DNA of 64,000 bases, from assembly GCA_021018815.1 (NCBI GenBank), contig JAITYX010000008.1:10228001-10292000 (forward strand), read 5' to 3'. A model generated the notes under the pieces. That model had not been told where the DNA came from. It did not search any database and saw nothing but the letters and a program-made list of their open reading frames with translations. How positions within the stretch are numbered: position 1 is the first letter of the stretch; each line of letters begins with the position of its first letter. Source of the DNA: Talinum fruticosum (Eukaryota > Streptophyta > Magnoliopsida > Caryophyllales > Talinaceae). Below, piece after piece: positions 1 through 11,943 of this stretch. Made by a program: the position numbers and the translations under genes.

Positions 1-1130
1 ACCTACTCCTCCAGCCGGTGCTTGTCCCGTGCCCTACTCGACGGCGTCCAACCTTTTTCTTCTTCCGCTGCCTCTCGCCCCTGTTTCGGGTTTTCCAAGC
101 CTGGGCTCCGTCGACCCCGCTGCGTCGGCCTCGACGTTCGCTTTCCCGCCGTTGCCGCATCTGTCTTTGCCGCACACCTGGGCTCCCGCTGCCGCCATCG
201 CCGTCTTTCTCCGGTGCTCGCGTCGGAGCACGTCGCCTCCATCGGTGCCTCCCTCTCTTTTTGCTTCGCCTGTGTTTTCCGCCGCCGCCACTAGCCTCGG
301 TTGTTCCCCGGTCACCGGCGACGCCCTCGCCGCCGGAGGGTGGTCTTCCGCCCCTTCCGTCGTCTCTTTGGACAAGTAAATATTACTAATTTCGTTACCA
401 TTATTCTTCGTTCGGTTGACGATTATTTGTCTTGGCGAGAGCAATTTTCCTCTTTCACTATTATGCATCAGATTAGTGGTATGCTTGATGGTTCTGTTTC
501 TCAACCGTCGTCTCACTTAGTTGTTGCCCCGGGTTGTTCGGTTGTCAATCCTAATTACTCTTATTGGTTACGAGTTGATCGGTTGTTGCGTGCTTGGATT
601 TTTGCTACTATTTCCCTGAAACTTTGAGTGAAGTTCGTAGCTTGCCTCGTTCTCTCCAAATTTGGCAACATTTAGAGTCTCGGTTTAACACTCGCTAGTT
701 TAGCTCGAGCTCTCGACCTTAAACGCATGCTTACTCATGTTTCAATGGGGAATATCAGTCCATGGATGATTATCTCCGAACCATTAAGAACATAGCGGAT
801 TCTCTTGCTGCTATTCGGTCCCTTGTTACGAGACTTAGAACCGATTCGGTTTACTTCGCTAGGCTCCCTTCCGAGTATCATACCTTTGTCACTGCCTACT
901 CTCTCGCTTCCTGGTGTTCACACTTTTGATGATCTGCGCTCCAAACTTATCTTTTATGAGCAACGACTTAATTTTGGGCGTGCCTGTGTTCCCCCACACA
1001 TCGGGCATTCGCCTCCCTTCTCTCGACTACTTCGCACCAAAGAGTGATGCTTCCAATTTAGGGGTGCATCTTCGGGGTCATCCGGCTCCGGAAAGGAAAT
1101 TCTAGCCACTACAACAAAGGAAGAGGGGTC
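1..1130 (+). pseudogene. gag: Copia gag remnant
   Basis: Positions 1-380 are GC-rich and read as a Ser/Pro/Ala-rich stretch in several frames, like the variable gag N-terminus. From about 370 to 627 the frame gives the Copia gag start (N-I-T-N-F-V-T-I, then Y-L-S-W-R-E-Q-F). It continues with a Y-x-x-W-x-x-x-D-x-L-L-x-A-W motif at 560-600. After 627 the frame breaks and gag-like segments continue in other frames to about 1100, with an Asn/Arg-rich basic tail at 1110-1190. No intact CCHC knuckle was found. The N-terminal part up to 370 is the least certain. Confidence 0.7.
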
Positions 1131-1466
1131 GGAATAATCGCAATCGGAATCGCAACAACAATCGTAATCATCGGCAAGTCTCCCACCGCATCAATTCTTC
1201 CGATCGGACCTCCCTTAGGAGTGTGCCTACGAGTGCTGCATTTCGTAATTCGGTTGGGTCATTGTCTTCTACTTTTGGTCCTTCTACTTCGTGTACTAAC
1301 TATTCCCATGCGAGTACTAAGCTGTTACGAAGGGATATTAGGTTCCCGTCCTCATCGTTGTTTGTCGGATTTGTCATGCTCCGGGGCATTACAGCGACGA
1401 GTTGCCCCAATCATTATCAACCACGTCCACAACCAGCACTTCCTGCATTTGCTACTTTAAATCCGG

Positions 1467-2780
1467 TTGAAAATGGTGAACAAGCTGTGGTATCTCGATT
1501 CAGCAGCAGCCTCTCACATGACGCCCGATGATGGTAAGCTATCTTCTAAATCTGTTTACTCTGGTCCTATTAAGGTTCGGGTTGGAAATAGAACCTTGTT
1601 ACCTATTTCTAATGTTGGTACTCTATCATTGCAAACCGCTTCTCGGCCACTTCTTTTAAAACCTGTTTATCGTGTGCCTCAACTTCAGCATAACCTTCAC
1701 GTCGGTCAAACAGCTTGTGTCGGGATAATAATTGTCATGTCACCTTTCATTCCGATTCTCGTTTCACGTAAAGGACAACACCTCGGGTGATGTTTTTTGC
1801 AGGCCCCGAGTGTAGGCAATGTCTATCCCTTACGTCCGCCCATTAAGACACCTCATCTTTCAGCTAACCTAGCTCCGAGTGAGACTCGGTGATACCCGGC
1901 ATCGGAGACTAGGACATTGTGGAGCTCGAGTTTTGGATTTATCGAGGAGAAATAAATTTGTTAAACTTACAAATAGTTTTCATGATACTTGTACGACTTG
2001 TCGTTTGGCGAAGTCACATACTCTTCCTTTTACTTTAGCAGAACATCGATTTGTTTACCCTCTTGAATTAATACATTCGGATGTTTGGCAATCACCTTGG
2101 CTTTCACATAAAAGTTTTCGATATCTTGTTGTGTTTGTTGATGATTTTACCCGGTTTACTGGATTTATCCTATGCGATTAAAATCGAAGTATGTTCAATT
2201 TTTGCAATTTTCAGGCTTTAGTTGAAAATCTTTTTAATTGCAACATCAAAATGTTTCGAGTGATGGAGGTAAAGAGTTTGATAACTCCCTCTTTTTGCTC
2301 ATTTTCTTCAAAAAGGGATCCTTTTCGAAAATCCCGTCCCGATACGCAACAACGAATGGGGTTGTTGAGCGTAAGCATCGCCATATTTTGGAAATGACTC
2401 GGGCATTTCTAATTGATGCTTCCATGCCTGCTCAATTTTGGCTTGATGTCTGCTCTTACAGTTGTCTATACGATCAATCGTTTACCTACACTCGTGTTGC
2501 AAAATCGTTCTCCATTTGAGCTTTTATTTGGTCGTCCGCCTGATTATGGTTTTCTTAAACCTTTTGGTTGCTCATGTTTTCCAAATTTTGTTGCAAAGGC
2601 GTCCAATAAACTCTCTCCTCGTTCGTTCACTCGTGTTTTTCTAGGCTATGCTCCTCATTATAAGGGCTATTGTTGGTTGGATCCCCTAACAGGTCGTGTT
2701 TATGTGAGTAGAAATGTACGATTTCATGAAAACATTTATCCTTTTCCTAAACTTGTCTCTAGTTCGTCTCCTAATGCCCC
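1467..2780 (+). pseudogene. pol: Copia protease and integrase remnant
   Basis: The protease active site reads W-Y-L-D-S-A-A-A-S-H-M-T at about 1482-1523, the usual Copia aspartic protease motif with one extra residue. The integrase follows: a pre-integrase zinc segment with H..H and C-x2-C (1900-2020), then the catalytic core with H-S-D-V-W near 2075-2090, F-V-D-D-F near 2137, S-D-G-G at 2259-2270 and V-V-E-R-K-H near 2361-2380. At least three frame changes split the region, including a break after 2181 and one near 2410. Downstream, F-G-C-S-C-F and a V-F-L-G-Y segment (2560-2660) match the integrase C-terminal region. Non-functional. Confidence 0.88.
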
Positions 2781-3209
2781 TTTTGTGATAAAAGGATATT
2801 CTCTGTCTCACCGCAACTCGTGCCTCGGTTGTCTCGTCTTCCACCTTTTCTTCTGGTTTGGTCTCCCGTACACTGTTGAGTCCACTGGGACGACCCAATC
2901 TTTGATCCTCCCTTCCACGTTGTCCGACCACGCTTCTTCTACTTCGAGGTGTCTCCTTCTCTTCCCTTAGCCTCTTCATCCTCGTCGAGTCTCGACTCTA
3001 GCCCAACATCTATGGCCCATGTCTCTCCCGAGCCTCGACACTACGTCTCGCTCCGTCTCCCTCCGCCCTTGGTCTTGTGTCTCGCTTCATCTCCTATTGT
3101 GTCGGATCCCCTGCTCGTACTAGTGCTTCTATACGTCACTCGCCGAGTCCTGTTGCCTCTTCGAGTGTCCCTATGTCTTTGTCCACTAATGTTCACCCTA
3201 TGCGGACTC

Positions 3210-4800
3210 GGTCCAAGTCCGGCATTGCCAAACCTAGGCGTCTCCTATCTCTTAGTGTTGGTCTTGCTGAAGTTGAATCTACATGCTTTTCACAAGCTTC
3301 CCGACATTCCAAATGGAAGGAAGCCATGGCCGAGGAGTATAATGCTTTGATTGCCAATAACACATGGGATTTGGTTCCATCTCAACTGGATCTTAATTTG
3401 GTTGGCAGTAAATGGGTTTACAAGATTAAATATCGTTATGATGGTTCTTTGGAGAGGTACAAAGCTCGACTTGTAGCACAGGGGTTTCACCAACAACCAG
3501 GTATTGACTACCATGAGACTTTCAGCTCGTCGTTAAGCCTCGCTACTATTCGTCTGGTTTTGACTCTTGCTTGTTTCCTTTCATTGGCCCATTCGCCAAC
3601 TTGATATCAAGAATGCCTTTTTACATGGCCATCTCACTCGAGACAGTTCATATGAAACAACCTCCTGGGTTTGTTCATCCCGATTTCCCTATCCATGTTT
3701 GTCGCCTTAAGAAGGCGCTCTATGGCTTGAAATAGGCTCCTCGTGCTCGGTTTCATCGCTTTAGCAGCTTCCTTCGTCTCATGATTTTGTATGTAGCAAT
3801 GCCGACACCTCTATGTTTGTTCTTTGAACTAGCAATCATGTCCTCATTCTCCTTCTTTACGTGGATGACATTATTTTGATCGGTAGTTCATCCACCTTAC
3901 TCGTAGCTCTTTTATTGATTCCCTTGCCGATCACTTTGCCATGAAAGATCTTGGGAACCTAAGTTATTTTCTTGGCATTCAAGTGGTTCGATCTCCTCTC
4001 GGATTATTTTTGACACAGCAGAAATATGTTTTAGATCTCTTATATAAATTTCAGCTTCAAACTTGTACCTCTGTTAAAAATTCTTCTGCTCGCTCGAACC
4101 ACCCTATCCCTTACGAGACGGTGAACCGCTTGCTGATCCCTCTCAGCATGTAAGTATGGTAGGTGCCTTGCAGTATTTGACCATGACTCGACTCGATATT
4201 GCTTATGCAGTGCATGTAGTTTCCCAATTTATGCACGCTCCCGTACTACTCATCCGCATGCTCGTGAAGCGTATTTTCAGGTATCTGCAGGGGACTCTTG
4301 ACCACGGGCATTTTCTTCATGCTCGCATCTTCATTGTCGATCATTATTGCCTATTCCGATGCTCGACTGGGCTGGTTGTCGTGACACATGTCGCTATACC
4401 ACGAGGCTATGCTGTTTATTTTGGTCCTAATCTCATATCTTGGCGTTCTAAAAAGCAACCCACAGTCTCCAAATCATCCACTCTGAAGCCGAGTATCGTG
4501 CTCTTGGTTATACAGCTTGTTGAGACACTTTGGCTTCACAAGCTTTTGTTTGATGTTGGTATTACCCTTGCCACTTCGTGCGGTTATATTGTGACAATAT
4601 CGGTGCTACCTATATGATCGCCAATCCGGTCAATCACGACCGTAACAAACATATAGTCTGTGGATTATCACTTTGTTCGAAAATGGGTTGCCGATGGAGA
4701 TCTTGTTGTGCGATATATCCCTACTACTTCTCGGATTGCGGACATCTTCACTAAAGGGTCTGTCTTCTCAACAGTTTCAATTTCTTAAGTCCAAGCTGTC
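3210..4800 (+). pseudogene. pol: Copia reverse transcriptase and RNase H remnant
   Basis: The reverse transcriptase begins with the Copia pattern W-K-E-A-M-x-x-E-Y near 3313, then N-T-W-D-L-V-P and K-W-V-Y-K-I-K (3358-3430). A frameshift near 3600 precedes D-I-K-N-A-F-L-H-G. The catalytic Y-V-D-D box is intact at 3858-3869. Further on are L-G-I-Q-V (3970-3985), the R-x-D-I-A-Y-A-V motif (4190-4212) and the RNase H motif E-A-E-Y-R-A-L (4482-4505) in different frames. An in-frame stop sits at 3732-3737, where family members have Y-G-L-K-Q. Frame changes and stops make it a pseudogene. Confidence 0.9.
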
Positions 4801-4829
4801 CGTGCGTTCTCCTGATCAGCTTGAGGGGG

Positions 4830-4954
4830 CGTAATAGAGTATTAGAGATATTATTGTACATAAAATAATTGTAAATTATTTTTCTGTATTATTTTCTATA
4901 TATATAGAATGCCCGACTCCCATATTGGGTGAGTCATTCTGCCATTATCTTTCA
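4830..4954 (+). repeat. 3' LTR of the Copia element, preceded by a polypurine tract
   Basis: A purine tract TTGAGGGGG (4821-4829) follows the RNase H end. The next 125 bp are AT-rich with a TATATATA segment and end in TTCA at 4954. The expected TG start appears mutated. The right end coincides with the point from which the DNA becomes alignable to the paralogous flank at about 40990, which supports the boundary. Confidence 0.65.
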
Positions 4955-5265
4955 CGAAGCAATCAGATCGGTTGTTGCTTAATAATAGCCCATGAATGAA
5001 TTGTTGAGCTATGAACACACCAACCTGGTTGTATGAATGAGTCACGAACACGCCAAATAATTTGAGTATCAACTACCCGATGTCGACTAGAGTTGCTGGA
5101 ATTACTTACAACTCAAACTCAATAACCCAAGGATGGCTAGTTTGTGTATATGAGAGAATGAGAAGGACAAGGGGGGAATGAATGAATGCATATTTAAACA
5201 TTCTCTTCCCTGAATTAAACATAATAGTTTTGTTAATTAGTTCAATCACTTGCTTTGTGCTACAG

Positions 5266-6473
5266 GTATTGGCTCTAGCATTATATTTTTATTGATACTT
5301 GGTTCTCTACGTTATTGGGCACCATGGTCAGAAGCAAATGATCAGAATGTGAGACACTTCCTTTCCGCTAAACGGAGGCTTAATTCTTTATTAGAATCTT
5401 TGTAAACGAGGCATATCAGTAGACTTGATAAAAATATTTACAGTTGAAAATCTTAAGAAGGCTACTGATAGTTAAAGTGAGAATAGTATCATAGGCCAAG
5501 GAGGCTCATGGCATGGTTTATAAAGGAATATTGCCGAATAACTAAGTTGTAGCTGTGAAAATTTCTCTCAAGGTTGATCGGAGTCAGATCGAGCAATTCA
5601 TCAATGAGGTCCTAGTATTATCCCAAGTTGAGAATACGGACGTGGTGAAGCTTTTGGGATGCGGTTTATTAGAGACTGAATCACCATTACTCGTGTATGA
5701 GTTTATAAGGAACAGAACATTGTACGACCACTTGCATGATGAGAGTAAGGCATCTGTGCTTTCGTGGGATATTGGACTGAGGATAGCGACAGAAGTGGCT
5801 GAGGTGCTAGCGTACTTGCACACTACAGTTTCCAACCCAATAATTCATCCAGATATCAACTCCATGAATGTACTTTTGGATGAAAACTATGTTGCAAAAG
5901 TTTCTAATTTCAGTGCTTCTAGACTAGTTCCAATGGACCGAGATCAACTAGCTATAATGGTCCTAGGGACACACGGGTACCTAGATCCAGAATACATGCA
6001 AACCAGTGAATTAAATGAGAAGAGCGACTTCTATAGTTTTGGGGTTGTCCTAGTGGAGCTATTGACGAGAAGAAAGGCACTTTCGTTTGATAGGCCTGAA
6101 AAGGAGAGGTGCCTTGCAATGCATTTTCTGTTAAAATTAAAGGAAGAACAAGTGCTGGGGATCATCGACGAGAAAATCGTGCGCCCTGGAGTGACTGCAC
6201 AACTTATAAAAGCGGCTATCCTCGCAAGCAGATGCTTAGAATTGAAAGGGGAAGATCGCCCCAGTATGAAGGAATCGCCATGGAACTCGAGCGAATAAGG
6301 AGAAAAGATGTGCGTCCATGGTCGTCCAATGTTGAATTGCTTGAAGAGGAAAATATTTGCTGAGTGAGACGTCAATCGAGGATGGAGGTGCTTACTACAG
6401 GAAAATCACCTTGGACAGTTGTGACAGCCATAGTAGCCTGTTACAACTGGTTCCTCCTGGCAATGTCAGATAA
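5266..6473 (+). pseudogene. WAK-like receptor kinase pseudogene psi1 (membrane and kinase exon only, class A)
   Basis: A CTACAG acceptor precedes G-I-G-S-S, the usual start of the last WAKL exon, followed by a membrane segment and a kinase domain. Stops and frame changes occur at 5351, 5402, 5475 and near 6280. The longest open part (5555-6298) holds a kinase core, but key residues are lost: the catalytic HRD reads H-P-D, the following Lys is Asn, and DFG reads N-F-S. The tail resembling L-V-P-P-G-N-V-R ends at a stop at 6471-6473. No extracellular exons exist upstream; the Copia element lies there instead. Closest paralog in the window is psi5 at 41291. Confidence 0.9.
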
Positions 6474-6990
6474 TTACGTTTACAGTTAGATTGGATGAAC
6501 CTGTTTGATAAATGTAATTAGGGATCTTTAGCATTACTCATTTACCATATCATGTCATTCATATATAATGAAGGAAATGACAAAATGATACAAGATTGTT
6601 GGGCTAATCCTTCTTAAATTATATGCTATTTTTTTGGACAAAAAATAATATGCTATTTAACTACTTTATAAAGAAATTTTTAGAAATAAAATAAATAAAT
6701 TAACTAACTGGTACAAGGACACTTGTTTGGATACATTGGGTCTGCCCTTACTTGTCGTCACACTCAAGCCCTGTTTGGTTGGGCAAAAATGGAATGGAAC
6801 TTGATTCCTCCGGTTTCATATTCCTTTTTCATTTGTTTGGTTGTGTATTTTGAAGGTGGAACTTGAAATTTACAGGTTTCAAGTTCCCCTCAAAACAAGG
6901 GAATTTGAATCCCAAATAGGAGGGATCAATTCTCAATCTCTCGGAGAACAGTTTATAATTATTAAAAAAAGAAAAATTAGCCTATTTTCT

Positions 6991-6991
6991 A

Positions 6992-7039
<48 letters not shown>

Positions 7040-7046
7040 CATTATT

Positions 7047-7081
<35 letters not shown>

Positions 7082-7150
7082 AGTTGTTGTTGTTATTGTT
7101 GTTGTTATTATTGTTGTTATTGTTGTTGTTATTGTTATGGTTATTGTTAT
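6991..7150 (+). repeat. Trinucleotide microsatellite (TTA)n then (TTG)n
   Basis: About 50 bp of TTA repeats pass into TTG repeats and then mixed TTG/TTA. Any long Leu-rich reading frame here is an artefact of the repeat. Confidence 0.95.
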
Positions 7151-7400
7151 TATTTTTGTTATTAGGTTGGGGTATTTTTTTGTTGTTGTTTTATTATTAT
7201 TATTTATTTATTTATTGTATATAATTTTTTTCATATTGTTTGATAGAACATTATAGTTAGAAAATAGGTTTACTAAAAATTATAAATAAAATTTTTTAAT
7301 TATTAAAAAATTACAAGATAGTTAATTAAAAAAATTAAATAAATATAAGACTTAATTATCAGCAAATATGTTAATGAGCTTCAACTTTTATTGAATCAAA

Positions 7401-7411
7401 TGATAATAATG

Positions 7412-7478
<67 letters not shown>

Positions 7479-7490
7479 CAACAACAGTAA
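7401..7490 (+). repeat. Trinucleotide microsatellite (AAT)n with (AAC)n end
   Basis: Uninterrupted AAT repeats of about 70 bp followed by a few AAC units. It lies in the right half of the TIR element and is the inverted partner of the TTA run at 6991. Confidence 0.95.
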
Positions 7491-8030
7491 CAATTATAAT
7501 TTACAACGATATAAAATAATTTAAAAAATAAAATAATTTTAAATTTTATCCAATGATTAACAACTAAACAACAAGAATTGGAACTTGATTCCATTTCTAT
7601 TCTCTACCAAACACTTGAAGAGAATATTCAAGTTCCATATCTAACCCCTCGGTATCATTCCTTGATTTCATTCCATTCCATTTTTACATACCAAACAGGG
7701 CCTCGGAGGTATTGGCAATGATATTGTTTAAAAAATAACACAATCAGAAATTTATGAAGATGGTTGGAAGTACACCAATATGTTTATAATCTAACATACT
7801 CCATCATATGAATGCGCAACGTAGACTATTATTACCTTGTGCAATAATCAATATCCGATCTATTGAGATTCGAATTTGAAACTTCTCCTCATAATGACTC
7901 TAAAGTCATGTTCAATAACTAACTCGATCAAAAGTTTTAAAATTGTCTGCAGGATATTAATTAAATCAACTAATAGTAACTTTTTTAGAATTTTCACCTA
8001 AAATATAAGTAAAATTTTTACCTAAATGAC

Positions 8031-8116
8031 TTAGGGCCTATACGAAGTTACATAAAAATCATTATCTATTTCTATTTTATGTTTGTTTCTGTTTGTTTCT
8101 ATTCGTTTATGTTTGA

Positions 8117-8213
<97 letters not shown>

Positions 8214-8343
8214 ATTGTTATTATTTCTGGTTGTTTATGCTCTTTTTGTTAATCATTTCTATTCGTTTCGGCTCTTTTTTATTCGTTTCTATTATTTTTA
8301 TTTCTGTTTGTTTTTTTTTTATGTAACTTTGAACATGCCCTAA
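8031..8343 (+). mobile_element. Small TIR element (MITE-like) with TTA/TTG core
   Basis: The left end TTAGGGCCTATACGAAGTT and the right end (GCCCTAA on this strand) are inverted copies, sharing TTAGGGC and AAGTTACATAAAAA. The core is a TTA then TTG microsatellite at 8119-8225. The paralogous stretch near 44890 lacks it. The target duplication is not clear. There is no coding content. Confidence 0.65.
8119..8225 (+). repeat. Trinucleotide microsatellite (TTA)n (TTG)n
   Basis: About 30 bp of TTA followed by about 65 bp of nearly pure TTG repeats, in the middle of the 8031-8343 element. Confidence 0.95.
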
Positions 8344-8740
8344 ATTAGTCTTACATTTTTTACAAAACCTAGAAATAAATGTCAATAAGACTAATTGGAT
8401 TGGGTTTTTGAAGTGTCAATGTTTAGGAAGATGGAAAAATCCAAGGAGACCTGGTTAATGTAGAAGAATTCCTGTTGAATATTTTACTCAAGTCAAAAAT
8501 TGTCATTTAACTAGTAATACATAAAATGTCAAATAAAAAGGCTCAAACCTCTATTTAATATGTCAAATAACTTAACAAGTACTATATGAATCTTATACAA
8601 AGTCAAAGGCTAGATTTACTTTTATACAAAGTTTTTGCTTGTGAGACGGAATCTTTGGATATATCTATCTTTTTAATGATTTTGAAGGGACAAATAATAT
8701 ATTTAGAATTGATTTTTAAATTTGAGAACAACATTCTTAA

Positions 8741-8901
8741 GGTATGTTCGTTTCAACTGTTAAAACTAACCGTTATAGCGTTTACAATCATCATAAGCTA
8801 CTATGAGTTGCTATGAGCTGTTATAAGTTCTTATGAGCTACTATGAGCTACTATGAGTCTGTTATAATGGTAATAATAAAATTTTTAAATATAATACTTT
8901 T

Positions 8902-8950
<49 letters not shown>

Positions 8951-9110
8951 GTGATAATGATGATAATAATTATATGAGGTTGCCATTAGCAGTGATAGTG
9001 AGTAGCTATTATATCGATTATAACCGTTAAGAGCGGTTAGGAGTTGTTACATCCGTTACGGGTTGTTGGCGGTTATAAACACTTTTATAAACACTAATTC
9101 GAACAGAACC
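8741..9110 (+). mobile_element. MITE-like element (370 bp) flanked by TTAA
   Basis: It begins GGTATGTTCG and ends CGAACAGAACC, which are imperfect inverted copies. TTAA is present on both sides (8737-8740 and 9111-9114). The paralogous empty site near 45332 has a single CTTAAATAAA. Inside are degenerate CTATGAGCTA-type repeats and an AAT microsatellite (8903-8960). No coding capacity. Superfamily is not assigned. Confidence 0.72.
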
Positions 9111-9114
9111 TTAA

Positions 9115-10295
9115 ATAAATTATAAGGCACTCCAATTATTATTAAAAATTACTACAAAAGCATCTGTCTCCCAATAAGTCTAATGAAAAACTGTCTCATA
9201 CCGGACTTACTATTTCTCTTATAGTTGGTGATTGGATTTACTCCCATTACAGTTGGCTATGTTTAATTGGAAGCTTAAGGTAACTTATATTGATTCAACT
9301 TTCTTAAAAGTTGTTGCATTTATTTAATAGATAATATCAATTCTCCCATGAAAAGCACAACGATAGATTGATGCTTATATTATGAATTTAAGATGTCAAT
9401 TAACATGCAAATTGTTGAGAATATCGCAATTAAGTAGAACCTATTATTTGAATGAGCCTGTCTAATATTGTTAAATTAGAGAAAACATTAAACTTGTAAG
9501 TCCATATTATGACTTGTAAGAGAGAAATATTCTAAGTGTAATGTAGGCTCTGTAAAAGAACAAGGTATTCCAAGTGTAATATTGTTAAATTCAAAGAAAT
9601 ATTCTAAGTCCATATACCACTGTTTGACTTTTTAACATCTTAGTAGCCGTTTTTTGTATTTTATTTTTTTCACAACTTAATTAAAAAATATAGAAAAATA
9701 AAAAGAAAAGAATGATATGAGAGAGAAGAAAGAATTTTGGTTTGGGACCTCCTATTCTGTTTCGCTTCTGCTCTCTGGATTCTTCCATTCTAGGGTTTCT
9801 AAAAGCCCTCAAAACTAAAATCAACTTCAATATGTCTTTAACGTTTGAAATTGAAGTGAACAACTTGTTCTTCATCTTCATTTGCTCAAGAAGAACCTGA
9901 AAATGTCTTCATCAGCTGCTTGAAGCCCTACTAGTATTTGCAAATAGGAAAAAGTTTTTCTTTTTTTTTCGCCTTTAGGTCAACAACAAAAAAAAAAATC
10001 TTTCAATTGGAAGCTGTTGGTTATATTGACAAGCATTTAAACAAATTAAGTGACATTTAAAGGTAGCAAAATAAATTTGTGATATTTTAAATAAATTTAA
10101 AAATTCAAGGGTATGGCTGGGTAAAAACACCCTTTCGGCTAAAAGAAAAAGAGAAAACTAAAATAGAATGAACGTAACACACAATAATTTTTAATGTCAG
10201 TTGATTAATTTTAAGATAAAATCGCATTCGAATACCTCATACATGTGGAAAACATCTTATGACTTGCTCTTTACTTATGTCAGGTGGTCATTACT
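9115..10295. other. AT-rich spacer upstream of WAKL-2
   Basis: No gene is seen. The first 400 bp align with 45290-45975; a short internal duplication containing GAGAAATATTCTAAGT-like sequence follows. The remainder is AT-rich, with poly-A and poly-T runs and an AAACATCTTATGACTTG segment similar to the upstream regions of WAKL-3 and WAKL-6. Confidence 0.6.
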
Positions 10296-10306
10296 TATAT
10301 ATATAT
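10296..10306 (+). promoter_or_regulatory. Putative TATA box of WAKL-2
   Basis: TATATATATAT lies 110 bp upstream of the first ATG, followed by a purine-rich leader (GAGAGAGATG at the start). The distance suits a plant promoter with a leader of roughly 80 nt. Confidence 0.5.
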
Positions 10307-10415
10307 GGCTATTATGTTTATCCCCTGAGCAGAAGTATTACAAGCAGAAACAGGAGAAAAGGAAGAGAGGAAAAGAGAGATTAATTGATCTGAGAAGCTA
10401 AGGTGAGGGAGAGAG

Positions 10416-10854
10416 ATGAGTTATTCAAAGTGGCTGATTGTTGCACTAGTTGTGATTCTAGCAACTTCATCAGCAACAGCTGAATGGCCAGTGTCTAAAT
10501 CAGGATGCCCAGAAAAGTGTGGCGATATTACCATCCCTTACCCCTTTGGCATAGGGGGCGGTTGCTCCTACCATCGGAATTTCAGCATCACTTGTAACCA
10601 AACCGTCAACCCCCATTTCCAATACCCATCTATGGTAAAAGTCTGGAGGTCCTTAACATATCTTTCCTTGATGGTGAGATACTCATGTCAAACTATGTAG
10701 CGCGCTACTGCTATGACAGCTCAGGGAAGATGCTATACAGCACCATCGTCTATGCCATCGTGTCCAAGTTCACAGTCAGCAGTGCGCGTAACATACTTGT
10801 GGCCACTGGGTGTGACACCTATGCTTGGTTCACAGGCAAGAGATCCCTAAACAG
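10416..10854 (+). CDS. WAKL-2 exon 1: signal peptide and galacturonan-binding domain
   Basis: The start ATG follows GAGAGAG and begins a hydrophobic signal peptide ending in A-T-A-E. The next residues carry C-P-E-K-C-G and Y-P-F-G-I-G, as in pectin-binding domains of WAKs. Compared with the WAKL-3 copy, one base is missing from the C run at 10608-10614, so the frame shifts before the P-I-Y-G motif and stops at 10698-10700. The correct frame resumes (V-A-R-Y-C-Y-D-S) to the donor at 10855. Confidence 0.8.
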
Positions 10855-11943
10855 GTATATCAACTTATAGTTACTATAGTAGCTGCGAGATACTTTTAGT
10901 TAGATTTTCTATACTTTTTCGACACTGGTTTGACAATGTTTTCCACCTGAATTACGGTGTTATAAATAAAGCAACATACCTTCATTAAGATAATTAAGCT
11001 AATTATGATTGATGCCATACAGGATATCGCTTTCCTTTTCCTCTTTGTAGGCTAACATTCGCACCAAGGATGGTCAACTATGAAGTTTTAAAGTTGGAAT
11101 GCTCGACAAGGGTTTTTTTTTTTTTTTTAAATGAGAGTAATGGGTACATACGACATAGTTAGGCAATCTTTATATAAAAGGGTTATACTTAAATTATCAT
11201 CTATAAACATTGTGAAGAGGGAAGGTGTAAGTGGTAAGGGAAACATGTCATACGCGTAGGGTAGAAACAGAATGATATGCACTATAATCAATTTACTATA
11301 TAATTAACCTTCCTCAGTGTGATTAATTGTACAACTAATAAACTTACTCATCGGTTAAATCCTTGAATTATTAACCGCTCTTTAATCATCCGTTTTCAAT
11401 TTAGAGCTAAGACTTCTCCAACAAAACTCCGATCTTGATTTGGCAGGACTTTATCAGCGTAAGGATTTTTGATTTGGATTTTGTCATACCTCTTATATCT
11501 ATATTGTTGGTCAAATGTGAACTATTTTTATCTGTAGAATCGTATTGCTAATATTGACATCTTAAGGTAATCTTTACATATTGTCTGCTTGTAGGTAGGT
11601 AAATGATCATATTAATAGAGCAGGCAAAATTAATTCAAAATAAATGAACCCAAAATTAAAATTGACCCAAACTAAATCCAACATACCTGAACCTTTTTTC
11701 TCTATAATTATTTTTTTATAAGTTTAGTGGACCAAAAATTAATAATTCAAAGTCAACTAGAACAAAAAAGATTGACCCGCATTGCAACCCAACCGGTGAT
11801 ATATATTAACCCAAATATGACTTGATCCGAAATTAATCCGACCTAAATCAAATGATCCATTCATTAAGTCTAGTCTTATATATACTTGAACCCTATGCAA
11901 GGACATGATCGATTCTAACCAGATCTCTATTCTTATTAAACAG

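Larger units (their letters stand above)
1..4954 (+). mobile_element. Degenerate Ty1/Copia LTR retrotransposon (5' end outside window)
   Basis: The order gag, protease, integrase, reverse transcriptase, RNase H, purine tract, 3' LTR is that of Ty1/Copia elements. All parts lie on the + strand and match Copia signatures, but the reading frame changes many times and carries stops, so the copy is dead. No 5' LTR is seen, so the element starts at or before position 1. The 3' LTR is only about 125 bp, as in short-LTR Copia lineages such as Ale/Retrofit; that lineage call is inference. It lies directly upstream of kinase pseudogene psi1, where the first three exons of a WAKL gene would be expected. 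Confidence 0.9.
6766..7701 (+). mobile_element. TIR element (MITE-like, about 936 bp) with inner trinucleotide repeats
   Basis: The ends are inverted copies of GCCCTGTTTGGT, and similarity extends inwards through a segment containing AAAAATGGAATGGAA. The paralogous site near 44007 lacks the element and reads CACACTCGGAGG, so insertion duplicated about 3 bp (CTC at 6763-6765 and 7702-7704). No transposase frame is present. TTA/TTG runs near the left and AAT runs near the right form a further inverted pair. The ends fit PIF/Harbinger-type non-autonomous elements, but the family is inference. Confidence 0.75.
4955..9516 (+). repeat. Segmental duplication, copy 1 (paralogous to about 40985-45975)
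   Basis: The flank, kinase pseudogene and downstream spacer can be aligned by eye, in order, with 40985-45975. Shared landmarks include the pre-exon intron, the kinase exon, the segment after it with CATGTCATTCATATA, the GGGTCYGCCCTTRC segment and the region before WAKL-6. Differences are mostly clean insertions on one side: three TIR elements here, and a TG..CA element, a SINE and a Stowaway-like MITE in the other copy. Confidence 0.8.

Noticed and set aside
6841..8343. Poly-Leu and poly-Tyr frames over microsatellites
   Set aside because: They are pure translation of TTA/TTG or AAT repeats.
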